Origin: Sporosarcina sp. P33
GTDB taxonomy: Bacteria; Bacillota; Bacilli; Bacillales_A; Planococcaceae
NCBI RefSeq assembly: GCF_002077155.1
Contig: NZ_CP015027.1
Location: forward strand, 3,171,442-3,235,441
Direction of reading: 5' to 3'
Length of the DNA stretch: 64,000 nt
The position numbers were made by a program, and so were the translations under genes. The notes beneath the pieces are model-generated. The model made no database searches, was not told the DNA's origin, and worked only from the letters and a program-made list of their open reading frames with translations. Of the stretch, positions 9,952-19,907 are shown one piece after another (within the stretch, counting starts at the first letter, position 1; each line of letters opens with the position of its first letter).

Positions 9952-10620
9952 ATGTCGATTCATAACGAAGCAATTAAAGAAATGCAGGCAGGAAATTACG
10001 AAAAAGCGATTGAGCTTTTTACAAAGGCCGTGGAAGAAAATCCGGAAGAAGCAACGGGTTATATTAATATCGGAAATATTTTCGCTTCCCTTGGAGATGC
10101 TGAACAGGCAGAGCCGTTTTTTCAGAAGGCACTGACGCTCGATGAAAACGCGGGAACGGCATTTTACGGACTCGCAAATCTTTATTATAATCAGGAGCGC
10201 TTTGAAGAGGCCGCTAAATTGTATGAGAAAGCGGTGCAGACCGGTTTAGAATCTGCTGATGCCTATTTCATGCTTGGTAAAAGTCTTGAGCAGGGAGGCA
10301 GTGACCGTTTAGCACTGCCATATTTGCAGCGCGCTGCCGAACTGAATCCAGAAGACGCGGAGATTGGATTGTCTTATGGTATTTTATTGGCAAAGCTTGA
10401 ATTGTTCAAAGAAGCAAAGCCGGTGTTTGAATCCATTCTGGCAAGTGTGCCCGACCATGCGGACACACATTATAATCTCGGCGTACTTTACGCTGTGTCG
10501 ACTGAAGACAAAGCAAGCGCATTATCTCATCTGGAGAAGGCTTTCACGATTGAGCCAGAGCACACACAAGCCCGCTATTTATTCGATATGATTCAGCTTG
10601 GTGAACAGAGCGAAAAATGA
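9952..10620 (+). CDS. yrrB: Tetratricopeptide-repeat protein (YrrB-like)
   Basis: A 222-residue protein made almost wholly of about six TPR units. The repeats begin at residue 5 (KEMQAGNYEKAIELFTKAV) and continue with NPEEATGYINIGNIF, AGTAFYGLANLYY, ADAYFMLGKSL and others. There is no signal peptide or membrane segment, so it is a cytosolic protein-interaction scaffold. It starts 12 nt after mnmA and is followed 28 nt on by recD2. This is the position of B. subtilis yrrB, whose function is unknown. The symbol is by position and architecture. Confidence 0.85.
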   Translation: MSIHNEAIKEMQAGNYEKAIELFTKAVEENPEEATGYINIGNIFASLGDAEQAEPFFQKALTLDENAGTAFYGLANLYYNQERFEEAAKLYEKAVQTGLESADAYFMLGKSLEQGGSDRLALPYLQRAAELNPEDAEIGLSYGILLAKLELFKEAKPVFESILASVPDHADTHYNLGVLYAVSTEDKASALSHLEKAFTIEPEHTQARYLFDMIQLGEQSEK

Positions 10621-10648
10621 ACCGGCAGGAAAGGAGGGGGTTTTTCCG

Positions 10649-13084
10649 ATGAATGAATCTGAACAATATGTAATCGGCAGACCGGTGGTGACGATTTTTC
10701 ATAATACGGCGAATCTGTTTTCCATCGTCAAAATGAAAATCACATCCACAAATACTGATTACCGTGATAAAGAAATCGTCATTAAGGGGTCATTCCCTCC
10801 TTTGATAGCCGAAGAAGATTATAAATTCACGGGGCGTCTTGTCAATCATCCCGTGCACGGACAGCAATTTGATGTCCAGACATTTACAAAAGAATTACCA
10901 GCAACCGAGGCGGGTCTCATCCATTACTTGTCTGGTGATCTGTTTCCGGGCATCGGTAAAAAAACTGCCGGTGATATCGTGAAAATACTCGGCAATAATG
11001 TTATCCAGAAGATTCTGGAAGATCGCAGCGTACTCGATCAAGTTCCCCGCTTGAGCGAAGAAAGAAAAGATACCCTCGTTTCTGTGCTGCAGGAGAACCT
11101 CGGACTGGAACGGACGATGGTCCAGCTGAATGAATGGGGTTTCGGTCCGCAAGTGGCGATGCGTATTTATCAGGCGTATCAGGACGATGCCATTACGATA
11201 CTGACCGAAAACCCTTATCGGCTGATCAGAGAAATTGAAGGAATCGGCTTTCAGCGTGCAGATGATCTTGCACAGCAACTGGGACTTGTAGGCGATCACC
11301 CGGCGCGTATTAAAGCAGCTGTTTATTACAGCGTACATAGTGAAGTGAACTCAGCAGGGCATGTGTATGTGGAATCAGAAGCAATTCTTCCGCAGGCAAA
11401 GCAGCTGCTTGAAGCGAGTCAGCCGCATAGCATTTCGTACGAAGCCATTACACAGGCAGTCATCGAGCTCGTGGAAGAAGGCGCACTTTCTGCTGAAATA
11501 CAGCGGCTGTACCTTCCGTCTCTGTATTATTCGGAAATTGGCATTGCTGCCAAAGTGAATAAAATATTGGAAAATGAAGTGGACGAACAGTTCCCTGCAT
11601 CTGAAATCAGAAAAGCAATTGGTGAAATTGAAGAACGTCTTGAGGTGGAGTATGCCGAGACACAGGTGGAAGCGATAGAACGCGCTCTCCATTCTCCGCT
11701 TCTCGTATTGACAGGAGGGCCAGGGACAGGGAAGACAACTGTTATTAGAGGGCTGGTCGAGGCGTACGCGGAATTGCATGGAATATCTCTGGATGTAGAA
11801 GAGTATGCACGTAAAAAGGAGCCGTTCCCGATTATTTTAGCTGCTCCTACAGGACGTGCGGCAAAACGGATGTCGGAATCTACAGGGCTGCCTGCCATGA
11901 CCATTCATCGTCTTCTCGGCTTTACAGGCCAGGAAGATGAAGAAGAAACCGAGCGGGAAGTAGAAGGCAATCTCATCATTATTGATGAAACGTCCATGGT
12001 GGACACGTGGCTAATGCATCAGCTGCTAAAAGCAGTCCGCAATGATGCCCAATTGTTATTCGTCGGTGACCAGGATCAGCTGCCTTCTGTCGGACCGGGA
12101 CAAGTGCTGCATGATTTTATGCGGTCCGGTAAAATTCCTGTCGTCGAACTGACGGATATTTTCCGTCAAAGTGAAGGCTCCACCATCATCGAACTCGCAC
12201 ATATGATTAAACAAAAAGAATTGACGATGGATGTGACTAAAAAAACGTCCGACCGTTCTTTCATAAAAGCTTCAAGTGAACAGATTTTACCTGCTGTTAA
12301 ACAGATTATCCAAAGCGCTGTGTCAAAAGGTCATTCTATTAAAGATATCCAGGTGCTTGCTCCGATGTACAAAGGACCGGCGGGAATTGACGGATTGAAC
12401 AAGATGATTCAGGAAATCATAAATCCGCCCGCATCAGGCAGAAAAGAAATGGTCTTCGGCGAAACCACTTACCGTGTCGGCGATAAAGTGCTGCAGCTCG
12501 TGAATCAGCCGGAGAGCAATGTCTTTAACGGTGATATGGGCGAAGTGGTTGCTATCATGCTGGCTAAAGAAACAACTGACAAAAAAGCCATTATGGTCGT
12601 TTCATACGACGGCAATGAAGTGCAATATGAACGCAGCGACTTAAATCAGCTGACGCTCGCCTATTGCTGTTCTATCCATAAATCCCAGGGAAGTGAATTC
12701 CCGATTGTCGTTATGCCGATCGTCAGAAGCCAGCGTAAAATGCTGCGGCGCAATCTGCTTTATACAGGCATTACACGTGCAAAAAACTTTTTGATTTTAT
12801 GCGGTGAAGCAGAAGAGTTCAAAGCAGGTATTGCACGCACAGACGAAACAGAACGGCAGACCACGCTGAAAGAACGGATTGAAGGAGAGACAGCAGGACA
12901 GCAAGAAACGAAAGCCGTTCCATCTGAAACTGCTGCGAATCCAAAAAAAGAGTCCGTACAAGAAACGAAGAAACAGGAAGATGCATCCCCAGCAAAATTG
13001 ACGATGGATAATTTCACTGCAATTGATCCTATGATCGGGATGTCTGATTTGTCACCATTCGACTTTCTAGAGGCGACTGATTGA
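10649..13084 (+). CDS. recD2: RecD2 5'-3' DNA helicase
   Basis: RecD2 is a RecBC-independent superfamily 1B helicase linked to fork maintenance and mismatch repair. In 811 residues it has an N-terminal OB region, helix-hairpin-helix segments (FPGIGKKTAGDIV, IEGIGFQRADDLA), Walker A GGPGTGKTT at about residue 357, Walker B IIDETSM and motif VI YTGITRAK. A low-complexity charged tail ends with FDFLEATD. The start at 10649 follows AAGGAGGGGG; the longer in-frame start at 10598 overlaps yrrB and has no ribosome site. Its stop codon lies inside the -35 box of the alaS promoter. Confidence 0.95.
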   Translation: MNESEQYVIGRPVVTIFHNTANLFSIVKMKITSTNTDYRDKEIVIKGSFPPLIAEEDYKFTGRLVNHPVHGQQFDVQTFTKELPATEAGLIHYLSGDLFPGIGKKTAGDIVKILGNNVIQKILEDRSVLDQVPRLSEERKDTLVSVLQENLGLERTMVQLNEWGFGPQVAMRIYQAYQDDAITILTENPYRLIREIEGIGFQRADDLAQQLGLVGDHPARIKAAVYYSVHSEVNSAGHVYVESEAILPQAKQLLEASQPHSISYEAITQAVIELVEEGALSAEIQRLYLPSLYYSEIGIAAKVNKILENEVDEQFPASEIRKAIGEIEERLEVEYAETQVEAIERALHSPLLVLTGGPGTGKTTVIRGLVEAYAELHGISLDVEEYARKKEPFPIILAAPTGRAAKRMSESTGLPAMTIHRLLGFTGQEDEEETEREVEGNLIIIDETSMVDTWLMHQLLKAVRNDAQLLFVGDQDQLPSVGPGQVLHDFMRSGKIPVVELTDIFRQSEGSTIIELAHMIKQKELTMDVTKKTSDRSFIKASSEQILPAVKQIIQSAVSKGHSIKDIQVLAPMYKGPAGIDGLNKMIQEIINPPASGRKEMVFGETTYRVGDKVLQLVNQPESNVFNGDMGEVVAIMLAKETTDKKAIMVVSYDGNEVQYERSDLNQLTLAYCCSIHKSQGSEFPIVVMPIVRSQRKMLRRNLLYTGITRAKNFLILCGEAEEFKAGIARTDETERQTTLKERIEGETAGQQETKAVPSETAANPKKESVQETKKQEDASPAKLTMDNFTAIDPMIGMSDLSPFDFLEATD

Positions 13085-13109
13085 CAAAGCGATGGAACTT
13101 TCCTATAAT
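13081..13109 (+). promoter_or_regulatory. Consensus SigA promoter of alaS
   Basis: A perfect TTGACA (13081-13086), 17-bp spacer and TATAAT (13104-13109). The TGA stop of recD2 (13082-13084) is part of the -35 hexamer. Confidence 0.9.
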
Positions 13110-13115
13110 TCGTTT

Positions 13116-13351
13116 AGAAATATCGAAAAACGTTGAAGGAACGAGTACCTGCATATTCTGTGTGAAGAAAAGAGCTTCTTGGCTGAAAAAGCTCTCTCAG
13201 AACTGCAGGGAACGCTATTCCGAAGTGCAGGTTAATCCCTGCCGTCTTGCCGCGTTAAGGCAACTCGAGATACCGCGTCATGCGGTAATTAGGGTGGTAC
13301 CGCGATCAATGAAATCTTCGCCCCTTTTTTTAAAAGGGGGGGAGTTTTTTT
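13116..13351 (+). promoter_or_regulatory. T-box riboswitch of alaS (alanine)
   Basis: The leader carries the consensus T-box AGGGTGGTACCGCG at 13291-13304. A candidate Ala specifier GCT lies at 13214-13216 after GAAC and before A. A G/C stem with a T run forms the terminator just before the alaS ribosome site. It makes alaS expression depend on uncharged tRNA-Ala. Confidence 0.95.
13316..13351 (+). terminator. T-box terminator before alaS
   Basis: CCCCTTTT pairs with AAAAGGGG, followed by G residues and a seven-T run. It is the attenuator of the alaS T-box. Confidence 0.85.
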
Positions 13352-13372
13352 AATTTTAGGAGGAGCAAAACG

Positions 13373-16006
13373 ATGAAGAAGCTTACGTCAACTGAAATTC
13401 GCCAAATGTTTTTAGACTATTTTAAGGAGCACGGACATAATGTAGAACCATCAGCTGCATTAGTGCCAGTTGATGACCCGTCTTTGTTATGGATCAACAG
13501 CGGTGTCGCTACATTGAAGAAATACTTTGACGGAAGGGTAATTCCTGAAAATCCGCGGATTGCCAATGCACAAAAATCAATCCGCACTAACGACATTGAA
13601 AATGTCGGCTACACGGCTCGTCACCATACGTTTTTTGAGATGCTCGGAAATTTTTCCATCGGGGATTACTTCAAAGAAGAAGCGATTATCCGCGCGTGGG
13701 ATTTTCTGACAAATGATCAATGGATCGGCTTTGACCCGGAATTATTATCCGTGACAATCCATCCGGAAGATGAGGAAGCATATAAAATTTGGAAAGATCA
13801 GATTGGAATCCCGGTTGAGCGCATTATTCGCCTGGAAGGGAACTTCTGGGATATCGGTGAAGGCCCAAGCGGTCCAAACTCTGAAATTTTCTATGACCGC
13901 GGCCCTTCCTACGGTGATGACTTCTCAGATCCCGAATTATACCCGGGCGGAGAAAACGAACGTTATTTGGAAATCTGGAATTTAGTATTCTCTGAGTTCA
14001 ATCATAACCCTGATAACACGTATACGCCGCTTCCAAAGAAAAACATTGATACAGGAATGGGACTGGAGCGGATGGCATCGGTAATCCAGGATGTGCCGAC
14101 GAACTTTGATACGGATTTATTCCTGCCGATCATTGAAGCGGTGGAAAATGTATCTGGAAGAAAGTACGGGGAAACATCCCAAGCAGACACGGCATTTAAA
14201 GTTATTGCAGACCACGTTCGTACAGTAGCTTTCGCAATCGGCGACGGAGCACTTCCTTCCAATGAAGGCCGCGGCTATGTTTTGCGCCGTCTGTTAAGAA
14301 GAGCAGTGCGTTTCGCTAAGCAATTAGGTATCGATAAGTCGTTTATGTACATGCTGGTGCCGATTGTCGGAGATATTATGAAAGACTTCTATCCTGAAGT
14401 GCATGATAAACAGGCATTCATTATGAAAGTCGTGAAAAACGAAGAAGATCGTTTCCACGAAACACTGCATGACGGAATGACGATTCTTTCCTCTATTATT
14501 GAAAAAGCAAAAGCGTCGGGTACATTTATTGTTTCAGGCAGTGATGCTTTTAAGCTGTATGACACCTATGGTTTCCCGTTTGAACTGACAGAAGAGTTTG
14601 CATTGGAAGAAGATGTAACGGTTGACCGTATCGGATTCGATGAAGAAATGGCTGCACAGCGGAACCGTGCACGGGCTGCCCGCGCCACAACGGATTCCAT
14701 GCATGTTCAGTCAGGCGTTCTCGGTGAAATTCACGATGCCAGTGAATTCATCGGTTATGGTCAGCTCGAAGCGGACGCAGTCATCAGTGTGCTCATTCAG
14801 GACGGGCAGCGCATTGGCCATGCGGCAGAAGGAGAAACAGTCCAGCTGATTTTGGACCGCACACCTTTCTATGCTGAAAGCGGCGGTCAGATTGCAGATA
14901 AAGGGACATTGACAAATGATTCCTTCACCGCTGAAGTGCGCGATGTGAAAAAAGCGCCAAACGGTCAAAACCTTCACACCGTCTTCATCAGCTCAGGTGA
15001 AATGAATGAAGGCGCAGCAGTTGCTGCAAAAGTGGACGAGTTTTCACGCAACTTGACAGTAAAAAACCATACGGCAACTCACTTATTGCACAGAGCGCTG
15101 AAAGACGTTCTAGGTGATCATGTCAATCAGGCTGGATCCTATGTTGGCCCAGACCGTCTGCGATTTGACTTTTCTCATTTTGGACAAGTCACGAAAGACG
15201 AGCTAGAGCGCATCGAATTCCAGGTGAATGAACAAATTTGGGCTGGAACGCCGGTCGATACATCGCTTGCACCTATCGCAGAAGCGAAAGAAATGGGCGC
15301 GATGGCATTGTTCGGAGAGAAATACGGCGATATTGTGCGCGTCGTAAAAGTCGGAGATTACTCTATTGAATTGTGCGGTGGCTGTCATGTGCGCAATACA
15401 TCTGATATCAATGTCTTCAAAATCATTTCAGAAGGCGGAATCGGGGCAGGAACACGTCGTATTGAAGCATTTACCGGCGGACAAGCTTTCCGTTCATTTA
15501 AAGAAGATCAGGCTGTGATCGACCAAGTGGCGGCGACTGCAAAGGCCACACCGAAAACGGTGGTAACAAAAGTCGAATCCATTCTGGCTGATTTTAAAGA
15601 ACTGCAGCGCGAAAACGAATCATTGCAGGCGAAGCTCGGCAATAGCCAGCTGACAGCTGTATTGGAGACTGCACAGCAAATCGAAGATATCACAGTGATA
15701 TCTGCAAATGTAGAAGTAAAAGACAATAACGGTCTTAGACAATTGATTGATGAACTGAAACAAAAAACGGTCAAAAGCGTCATTGTACTCGGTACAGTAA
15801 CTGACGGGAAAGTCATGCTCGCAGCAGGCGTCACGGACGATCTGAAAGGCGGCGGCTATCACGCAGGGAAAATCGTCAACCATGTTGCCTCACTTTGCGG
15901 CGGAAAAGGCGGCGGCCGTCCGGACATGGCCATGGCTGGAGCAAAAGATGCGTCTAAACTTGATGAGGCGCTTCAATCCGTGTATGATTATGTAAAATCT
16001 GTTTAA
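13373..16006 (+). CDS. alaS: Alanyl-tRNA synthetase AlaS
   Basis: AlaRS charges tRNA-Ala and edits Ser/Gly mischarging. The 877-residue protein has the class II catalytic core ([14 protein letters not shown] at the start, [14 protein letters not shown] motif 2, GLERMASV), an editing domain with H566 and H570 in HTATHLLHR plus C668 and H672 in CGGCH, and the glycine-rich C-Ala domain ([15 protein letters not shown]). The ATG at 13373 follows AGGAGGAG. Expression is set by the T-box immediately upstream. Full length, no oddities. Confidence 0.98.
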   Translation: MKKLTSTEIRQMFLDYFKEHGHNVEPSAALVPVDDPSLLWINSGVATLKKYFDGRVIPENPRIANAQKSIRTNDIENVGYTARHHTFFEMLGNFSIGDYFKEEAIIRAWDFLTNDQWIGFDPELLSVTIHPEDEEAYKIWKDQIGIPVERIIRLEGNFWDIGEGPSGPNSEIFYDRGPSYGDDFSDPELYPGGENERYLEIWNLVFSEFNHNPDNTYTPLPKKNIDTGMGLERMASVIQDVPTNFDTDLFLPIIEAVENVSGRKYGETSQADTAFKVIADHVRTVAFAIGDGALPSNEGRGYVLRRLLRRAVRFAKQLGIDKSFMYMLVPIVGDIMKDFYPEVHDKQAFIMKVVKNEEDRFHETLHDGMTILSSIIEKAKASGTFIVSGSDAFKLYDTYGFPFELTEEFALEEDVTVDRIGFDEEMAAQRNRARAARATTDSMHVQSGVLGEIHDASEFIGYGQLEADAVISVLIQDGQRIGHAAEGETVQLILDRTPFYAESGGQIADKGTLTNDSFTAEVRDVKKAPNGQNLHTVFISSGEMNEGAAVAAKVDEFSRNLTVKNHTATHLLHRALKDVLGDHVNQAGSYVGPDRLRFDFSHFGQVTKDELERIEFQVNEQIWAGTPVDTSLAPIAEAKEMGAMALFGEKYGDIVRVVKVGDYSIELCGGCHVRNTSDINVFKIISEGGIGAGTRRIEAFTGGQAFRSFKEDQAVIDQVAATAKATPKTVVTKVESILADFKELQRENESLQAKLGNSQLTAVLETAQQIEDITVISANVEVKDNNGLRQLIDELKQKTVKSVIVLGTVTDGKVMLAAGVTDDLKGGGYHAGKIVNHVASLCGGKGGGRPDMAMAGAKDASKLDEALQSVYDYVKSV

Positions 16007-16032
16007 CCATTATGTACGTTCGCTATGCATGA

Positions 16033-16107
16033 ATACGGATAAATAGTGCCGGTAAATAAATGGGTATGCACGAGCCCGTATGTAACCGGGCAGCATTTTA
16101 TCCGTAT
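16033..16107 (+). other. Possible three-way-junction RNA between alaS and ireB
   Basis: ATACGGATAAA (16033-16043) and TTTATCCGTAT (16097-16107) are a perfect 11-bp inverted repeat. Inside are two smaller pairings: GTGC/GCAC (16046-16049 with 16068-16071) and GCCCG/CGGGC (16074-16078 with 16087-16091). There is no T run after it, so it is not a standard terminator. Function unknown; the fold is by eye. Confidence 0.45.
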
Positions 16108-16174
16108 ACTCTATATATAGAAGGTCGATTAGCCGTACTGCACATAATGGAAATCGGAAAGCGGGGTGTCGAGT

Positions 16175-16438
16175 ATGAGTTCGTCTGATGAAACGATGAA
16201 ATTCAACTTTCCTGAAGAGTCGATGGAGGAAGAAGTAAAAACGGTCATGCTCCACGTTTACAAATCATTAGAAGAAAAAGGCTACAATCCTATCAACCAG
16301 ATTGTCGGATATTTATTGTCTGGAGATCCAGCCTATATTCCACGCCACGAAGACGCTCGCAGTCTGATACGAAAACTGGAACGGGATGAAATTCTTGAAG
16401 AATTAGTAAAGTTTTACATTAGGGAGAATAGGGGCTAG
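16175..16438 (+). CDS. ireB: IreB family regulatory phosphoprotein (YrzL, UPF0297)
   Basis: IreB is a small cytosolic protein phosphorylated by the PASTA kinase IreK/PrkC in Enterococcus, where it affects cephalosporin resistance. The 87-residue sequence shows the near-invariant block [19 protein letters not shown] and the [14 protein letters not shown] helix. Thr7 ([11 protein letters not shown]) lies where the IreB phosphorylation sites map. I start at ATG 16175 with GGGGTG upstream; the GTG at 16166 is inside that site. It is 5 nt from ruvX, the usual conserved pair after alaS. Confidence 0.95.
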   Translation: MSSSDETMKFNFPEESMEEEVKTVMLHVYKSLEEKGYNPINQIVGYLLSGDPAYIPRHEDARSLIRKLERDEILEELVKFYIRENRG

Positions 16439-16443
16439 ACAGT

Positions 16444-16863
16444 ATGAGAACTATGGGATTGGATGTCGGCACAAAAACGGTCGGCATCGCAATTAGCGAC
16501 AGCCTCGGCTGGACAGCCCAAGGAATTGAAACCATCAAAATTGATGAGGCAGCAGGTTCTTTCGGCATGAAACGTGTTAAACAGCTGGCAGAAGAGTACG
16601 AAGTGACGGAGTTCGTCGTCGGATACCCTAAAAATATGAATAATACAATAGGGCCGCGGGGAGAAGCATCTGAACGCTACGCAGAAAAATTGCGTGAAAA
16701 GTTCGGCTTCCCCGTGATATTATGGGATGAACGGCTTACCACAATGGCTGCAGAGCGTGTGCTTATTGAAGCGGATGTCAGCCGAAAAAAACGCAAGTCA
16801 GTCATTGATAAAATGGCAGCCGTCATGATTTTACAAGGGTATTTAGATTCAAAAAAACTTTAG
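16444..16863 (+). CDS. ruvX: Holliday-junction resolvase-like pre-16S rRNA nuclease YqgF/RuvX
   Basis: A 139-residue RNase H-fold nuclease implicated in 16S rRNA 5'-end maturation. [16 protein letters not shown] carries the first catalytic Asp, [13 protein letters not shown] the middle block, and [13 protein letters not shown] the Glu/Asp region. The length is typical (138 in B. subtilis). It is the second gene of ireB-ruvX-yrzB and starts 5 nt after ireB stops. Confidence 0.95.
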   Translation: MRTMGLDVGTKTVGIAISDSLGWTAQGIETIKIDEAAGSFGMKRVKQLAEEYEVTEFVVGYPKNMNNTIGPRGEASERYAEKLREKFGFPVILWDERLTTMAAERVLIEADVSRKKRKSVIDKMAAVMILQGYLDSKKL

Positions 16864-16876
16864 AGGTGATTACACA

Positions 16877-17167
16877 ATGGAACACGGACAAGAAACAATG
16901 ACGATTGTAGACGAGAATGGTGAAGAGCACGTATGTGAAGTAATTTTAACATTTGATTCAAAAGAATTTGAAAGATCTTATGTGCTGTACCACGTGCTAG
17001 ACGGAGAGCCGACAGATGATGATGAAGAAGTTGAAATTCACGCAGCTGCTTTCATTCCGACGGAGGAAACGGAAGAAGGCGGTTCGCTTCTTGAAATCGA
17101 ATCCGATGAAGAGTGGGATATGATAGAAGAAGTACTCAACACGTTTCTTGAAGAAGAAGACGAGTAA
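16877..17167 (+). CDS. yrzB: DUF1292 acidic protein (YrzB family)
   Basis: A 96-residue, strongly acidic cytosolic protein of unknown function, in the DUF1292/UPF0473 family that follows ruvX in most Firmicutes. MTIVDENGEEHVCEVILTF and YVLYHVLDGE are the family features; the C terminus is a Glu/Asp tail. AGAGGTGAT lies upstream of the ATG. It ends the operon: a terminator follows 15 nt after its stop. Confidence 0.93.
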   Translation: MEHGQETMTIVDENGEEHVCEVILTFDSKEFERSYVLYHVLDGEPTDDDEEVEIHAAAFIPTEETEEGGSLLEIESDEEWDMIEEVLNTFLEEEDE

Positions 17168-17182
17168 ACGATAACATCATGT

Positions 17183-17219
17183 GACGGACGGAATGGTGCG
17201 GACCGTTCCGTCTTTTTTG
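17183..17219 (+). terminator. Terminator after yrzB
   Basis: GACGGACGG pairs with CCG(T)TCCGTC with one bulged T, followed by six T. It lies inside the longest frame of mltG and argues for a later mltG start. Confidence 0.8.
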
Positions 17220-17255
17220 CTTGATTTATCCATAGCGGAAGAAGAGGTGAGGCTT

Positions 17256-18392
17256 GTGGAAAAAGAGCCCCAAAGAAAAAAAGAGATTATGTTTGAACGA
17301 ATGCTGGAACAGAAGGAAGAAGTGAGAACCGTCAGAAAAATTGTGTTTTGGATTGTTGCTGTTGTTTTGGTAGTGGGACTGGTTGCAGGATTCTCAGTCT
17401 ATACATACATAAAAGGTGCATTACAGCCTGTAGATCCAAATTCAGAAAAAGTGGTGGAAGTAGAAATACCGATCGGATCCGGTTTGGACGCAATATCTGA
17501 AAAACTTGAACAGTCGGGTATTATAAAAAGTGCCCGTATTTTTAAATACTATGCCAAAGTGAATAATGAAGCTGAATTTCAGGCGGGCACGTATGGGTTA
17601 ACACAGGCCATGACGCCTGATGAACTGATCGAAAGTCTGAAAACGGGCGTTGTCTACCGCACACCTGTCTTTACACTCGTGATACCGGAAGGCCTTACGC
17701 TGGATCAGATTGCAAAGAAAACAAGTGAAAAAACAGATATTACCGAAAAGCAGTTTATGGATTATGTAACGAATGAACAAGTCATCCAAGAATATATCAC
17801 TAAGTATCCTGATATTATTACAGAAGAAATTCTGAACAAAAATATCAGGTATGCACTCGAAGGCTACTTATTCCCGGCTACCTATCCTTTCTATGAAGAG
17901 AAAGTAACAGTGAAAGAAGTGGTCGATACGATGGTAGAGGCAACTGTTCAGAACGTCATTCCGTACCAGGGATATTTGAAGGAAAAAGAAAAATCAGCTC
18001 ACTGGCTGCTGACATTTGCTTCATTGCTGGAAAAAGAGGCGACAGAACAGGCGGATCGCGATACAATCGCAAGTGTATTCAACAACCGCCTGGAACAAGG
18101 CATGCCGCTGCAGACGGATCCGACTGTTTTATATGCGCTCGGCGAACATAAGTCACGCGTGCTGAATGAAGATTTAAAAGTGGATAATGTATATAATACG
18201 TATCAAAATAAAGGACTTCCGCCGGGACCAATTGCAAACGCGGGCACCGCGTCGATACAGGCAGTGGTGGAACCGTCTAAAACGAAATATCTCTTCTTCC
18301 TGGCCGATAAAGACGGCAAAAATCATTTTGCCAAGACGTATGAAGAACACCTGAAAAACAAAGCAAAATATATCGACAGCCAGAATAAATAA
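17256..18392 (+). CDS. mltG: Endolytic transglycosylase MltG
   Basis: MltG is an inner-membrane lytic transglycosylase that cuts nascent peptidoglycan and sets glycan chain ends. Charged N-terminal residues are followed by one membrane segment (about 30-50, VFWIVAVVLVVGLVAG), a LysM-like subdomain and the YceG/MltG catalytic domain with the catalytic Glu in ASLLEKEATEQ and TDPTVLYALG. I start at GTG 17256 (378 residues) with GAGGTGA just upstream. Starts back to 17181 would place a transcription terminator inside the gene. GTG 17247 is a possible alternative. Confidence 0.92.
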   Translation: MEKEPQRKKEIMFERMLEQKEEVRTVRKIVFWIVAVVLVVGLVAGFSVYTYIKGALQPVDPNSEKVVEVEIPIGSGLDAISEKLEQSGIIKSARIFKYYAKVNNEAEFQAGTYGLTQAMTPDELIESLKTGVVYRTPVFTLVIPEGLTLDQIAKKTSEKTDITEKQFMDYVTNEQVIQEYITKYPDIITEEILNKNIRYALEGYLFPATYPFYEEKVTVKEVVDTMVEATVQNVIPYQGYLKEKEKSAHWLLTFASLLEKEATEQADRDTIASVFNNRLEQGMPLQTDPTVLYALGEHKSRVLNEDLKVDNVYNTYQNKGLPPGPIANAGTASIQAVVEPSKTKYLFFLADKDGKNHFAKTYEEHLKNKAKYIDSQNK

Positions 18393-18415
18393 TACGCTGT
18401 AAAGGAGGGGTGGAT

Positions 18416-19084
18416 ATGTCGGATTACAATGCTTATATTAGCCGCTTTGCAGAAGAGAAAGAGCCGCTCATCCTGGAAATGGAACAATATGCCGCAGAAC
18501 ATCGTGTGCCGATTATGGACGACACCGGCCTTTACACACTGATCGGACTGCTGCAGATTCAGCAGCCAAAACGTATTCTTGAAATCGGCAGCGCCATTGG
18601 CTACTCGGCTATCCGGCTGGCCAAGGCGTTTCCGCAGGCTGTCATTTATACGATTGAACGGGACACAGAGCGTTACAATACAGCGGTCGCCAATATCAGC
18701 CGCAGCGGACTGCAGGAACGCATCACCATCATGCATGACGACGCGCTTGAATTGGATGAAGCCAAATTGCCGCAAGAACCGTTTGATGCGCTGTTTATCG
18801 ATGCGGCGAAAGGGCAATATCGAAAGTTCTTTGACAAATACAGCCCGCTCGTGAGTCTTTCAGGTGTAATCTATTGTGATAATATGTTCATGCATGGTAT
18901 GGTGCTGTTGGAAGATGCAGACATACCGAAACGCAACCGCACGATGATCCGGAATCTGCAGCAATTTACCGGCTGGGCGATGCAGAATGAACAGTTTGAA
19001 ACATCTCTGCTGCCCATTGGGGACGGCATTCTGACTGCGGTTAAAAAGGCAGAGACAAAATGCGGCGAAGGGGAATCACTGTGA
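18416..19084 (+). CDS. trmR: tRNA 5-hydroxyuridine methyltransferase TrmR (YrrM)
   Basis: A 222-residue class I SAM-dependent O-methyltransferase of the COMT-like type. [13 protein letters not shown] is the SAM-binding loop, TIERDTER the acidic second motif and [12 protein letters not shown] the metal/catalytic region. By family and position it corresponds to B. subtilis YrrM/TrmR, which methylates ho5U34 of tRNAs to mo5U34. ATG 18416 follows AAAGGAGG. Its stop overlaps the udk GTG start (GTGA), indicating translational coupling. The trhP1/trhP2 genes that sit next to it in B. subtilis are absent. Confidence 0.88.
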   Translation: MSDYNAYISRFAEEKEPLILEMEQYAAEHRVPIMDDTGLYTLIGLLQIQQPKRILEIGSAIGYSAIRLAKAFPQAVIYTIERDTERYNTAVANISRSGLQERITIMHDDALELDEAKLPQEPFDALFIDAAKGQYRKFFDKYSPLVSLSGVIYCDNMFMHGMVLLEDADIPKRNRTMIRNLQQFTGWAMQNEQFETSLLPIGDGILTAVKKAETKCGEGESL

Positions 19085-19716
19085 AGAATAAACCTGTCGT
19101 AATTGGCATTACCGGGGGTTCGGGCTCGGGTAAGACAAGTGTCACTAAAAAAATTCATGAAGTATTTCAAGGTCATTCAGTTGTCGTGATTGAACAGGAT
19201 GACTACTACAAAGATCAGTCGCATCTGGCATTTGAGGAAAGACTAAAAACCAATTATGATCATCCGTTAGCTTTTGATACAGACTTACTGATAGAACATA
19301 TTCATCAGCTCATCAGCAGACAAGCGATAAAAAAGCCGACCTATGACTATACCGTGCATACTCGTTCTGCTGCAACGGTCACTGTAAATTCTCAAGACGT
19401 CATCATACTGGAAGGAATTTTAGTCCTTGAAGACGAACGTCTGCGAAATCTCATGGATATTAAATTGTTCGTCGATACGGATTCTGATATCCGCATCATT
19501 CGACGCATACAGCGCGATATTCATGATCGCGGCCGCACGGTAGACTCCGTGATCGGGCAATATTTGGATGTGGTCCGGCCGATGCATAATCAATTTATTG
19601 AGCCGACAAAAAAGTATGCTGATATAATCATTCCGGAAGGCGGAGAGAATGCAGTTGCCATTGATTTGATGGTAACGAAAATAAAAACAATTCTTGCTTC
19701 TGCCAGCGAAGTATAA
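19081..19716 (+). CDS. udk: Uridine kinase
   Basis: Phosphorylates uridine and cytidine to UMP and CMP in pyrimidine salvage. Walker [10 protein letters not shown] lies at the N terminus and the [19 protein letters not shown] and [12 protein letters not shown] motifs are present. The GTG at 19081 gives 211 residues, the B. subtilis length, with GAAGGGGA upstream; it overlaps the trmR stop. An ATG at 19060 in the same frame would lie within trmR and lacks a site. Confidence 0.95.
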   Translation: MKNKPVVIGITGGSGSGKTSVTKKIHEVFQGHSVVVIEQDDYYKDQSHLAFEERLKTNYDHPLAFDTDLLIEHIHQLISRQAIKKPTYDYTVHTRSAATVTVNSQDVIILEGILVLEDERLRNLMDIKLFVDTDSDIRIIRRIQRDIHDRGRTVDSVIGQYLDVVRPMHNQFIEPTKKYADIIIPEGGENAVAIDLMVTKIKTILASASEV

Positions 19717-19774
19717 TATGATGATGACATAATTTTAAATTAATTTAGCGTACATCCTATTATTCTGATGGAAT

Positions 19775-19907
19775 GTCAGGATATTCCAGGCAAGTGGAGA
19801 CTTTATTATTCAGTCAAGTTCGATCCTGACCGGGAAGAACATACGGTCAATTCAAAAATAGTTTTGCTATGTCACATAATTGAAGTTTGTGTGACATAGT
19901 ATTTTTT
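19775..19907 (+). promoter_or_regulatory. Structured leader and attenuator-like terminator upstream of greA
   Basis: GTCAGGAT (19775-19782) can pair with ATCCTGAC (19823-19830). An overlapping alternative pairs TGACCG (19827-19832) with CGGTCA (19844-19849). Then a strong stem CTATGTCACA/TGTGACATAG (19867-19899) is followed by TATTTTTT, ending 30 nt before the greA ATG. No promoter fits after the stem, so greA transcription must cross it. Confidence 0.55.
19867..19907 (+). terminator. Terminator between udk and greA
   Basis: A perfect 10-bp stem CTATGTCACA with TGTGACATAG and a T-rich tail. It ends the udk transcript and may attenuate greA. Confidence 0.8.
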
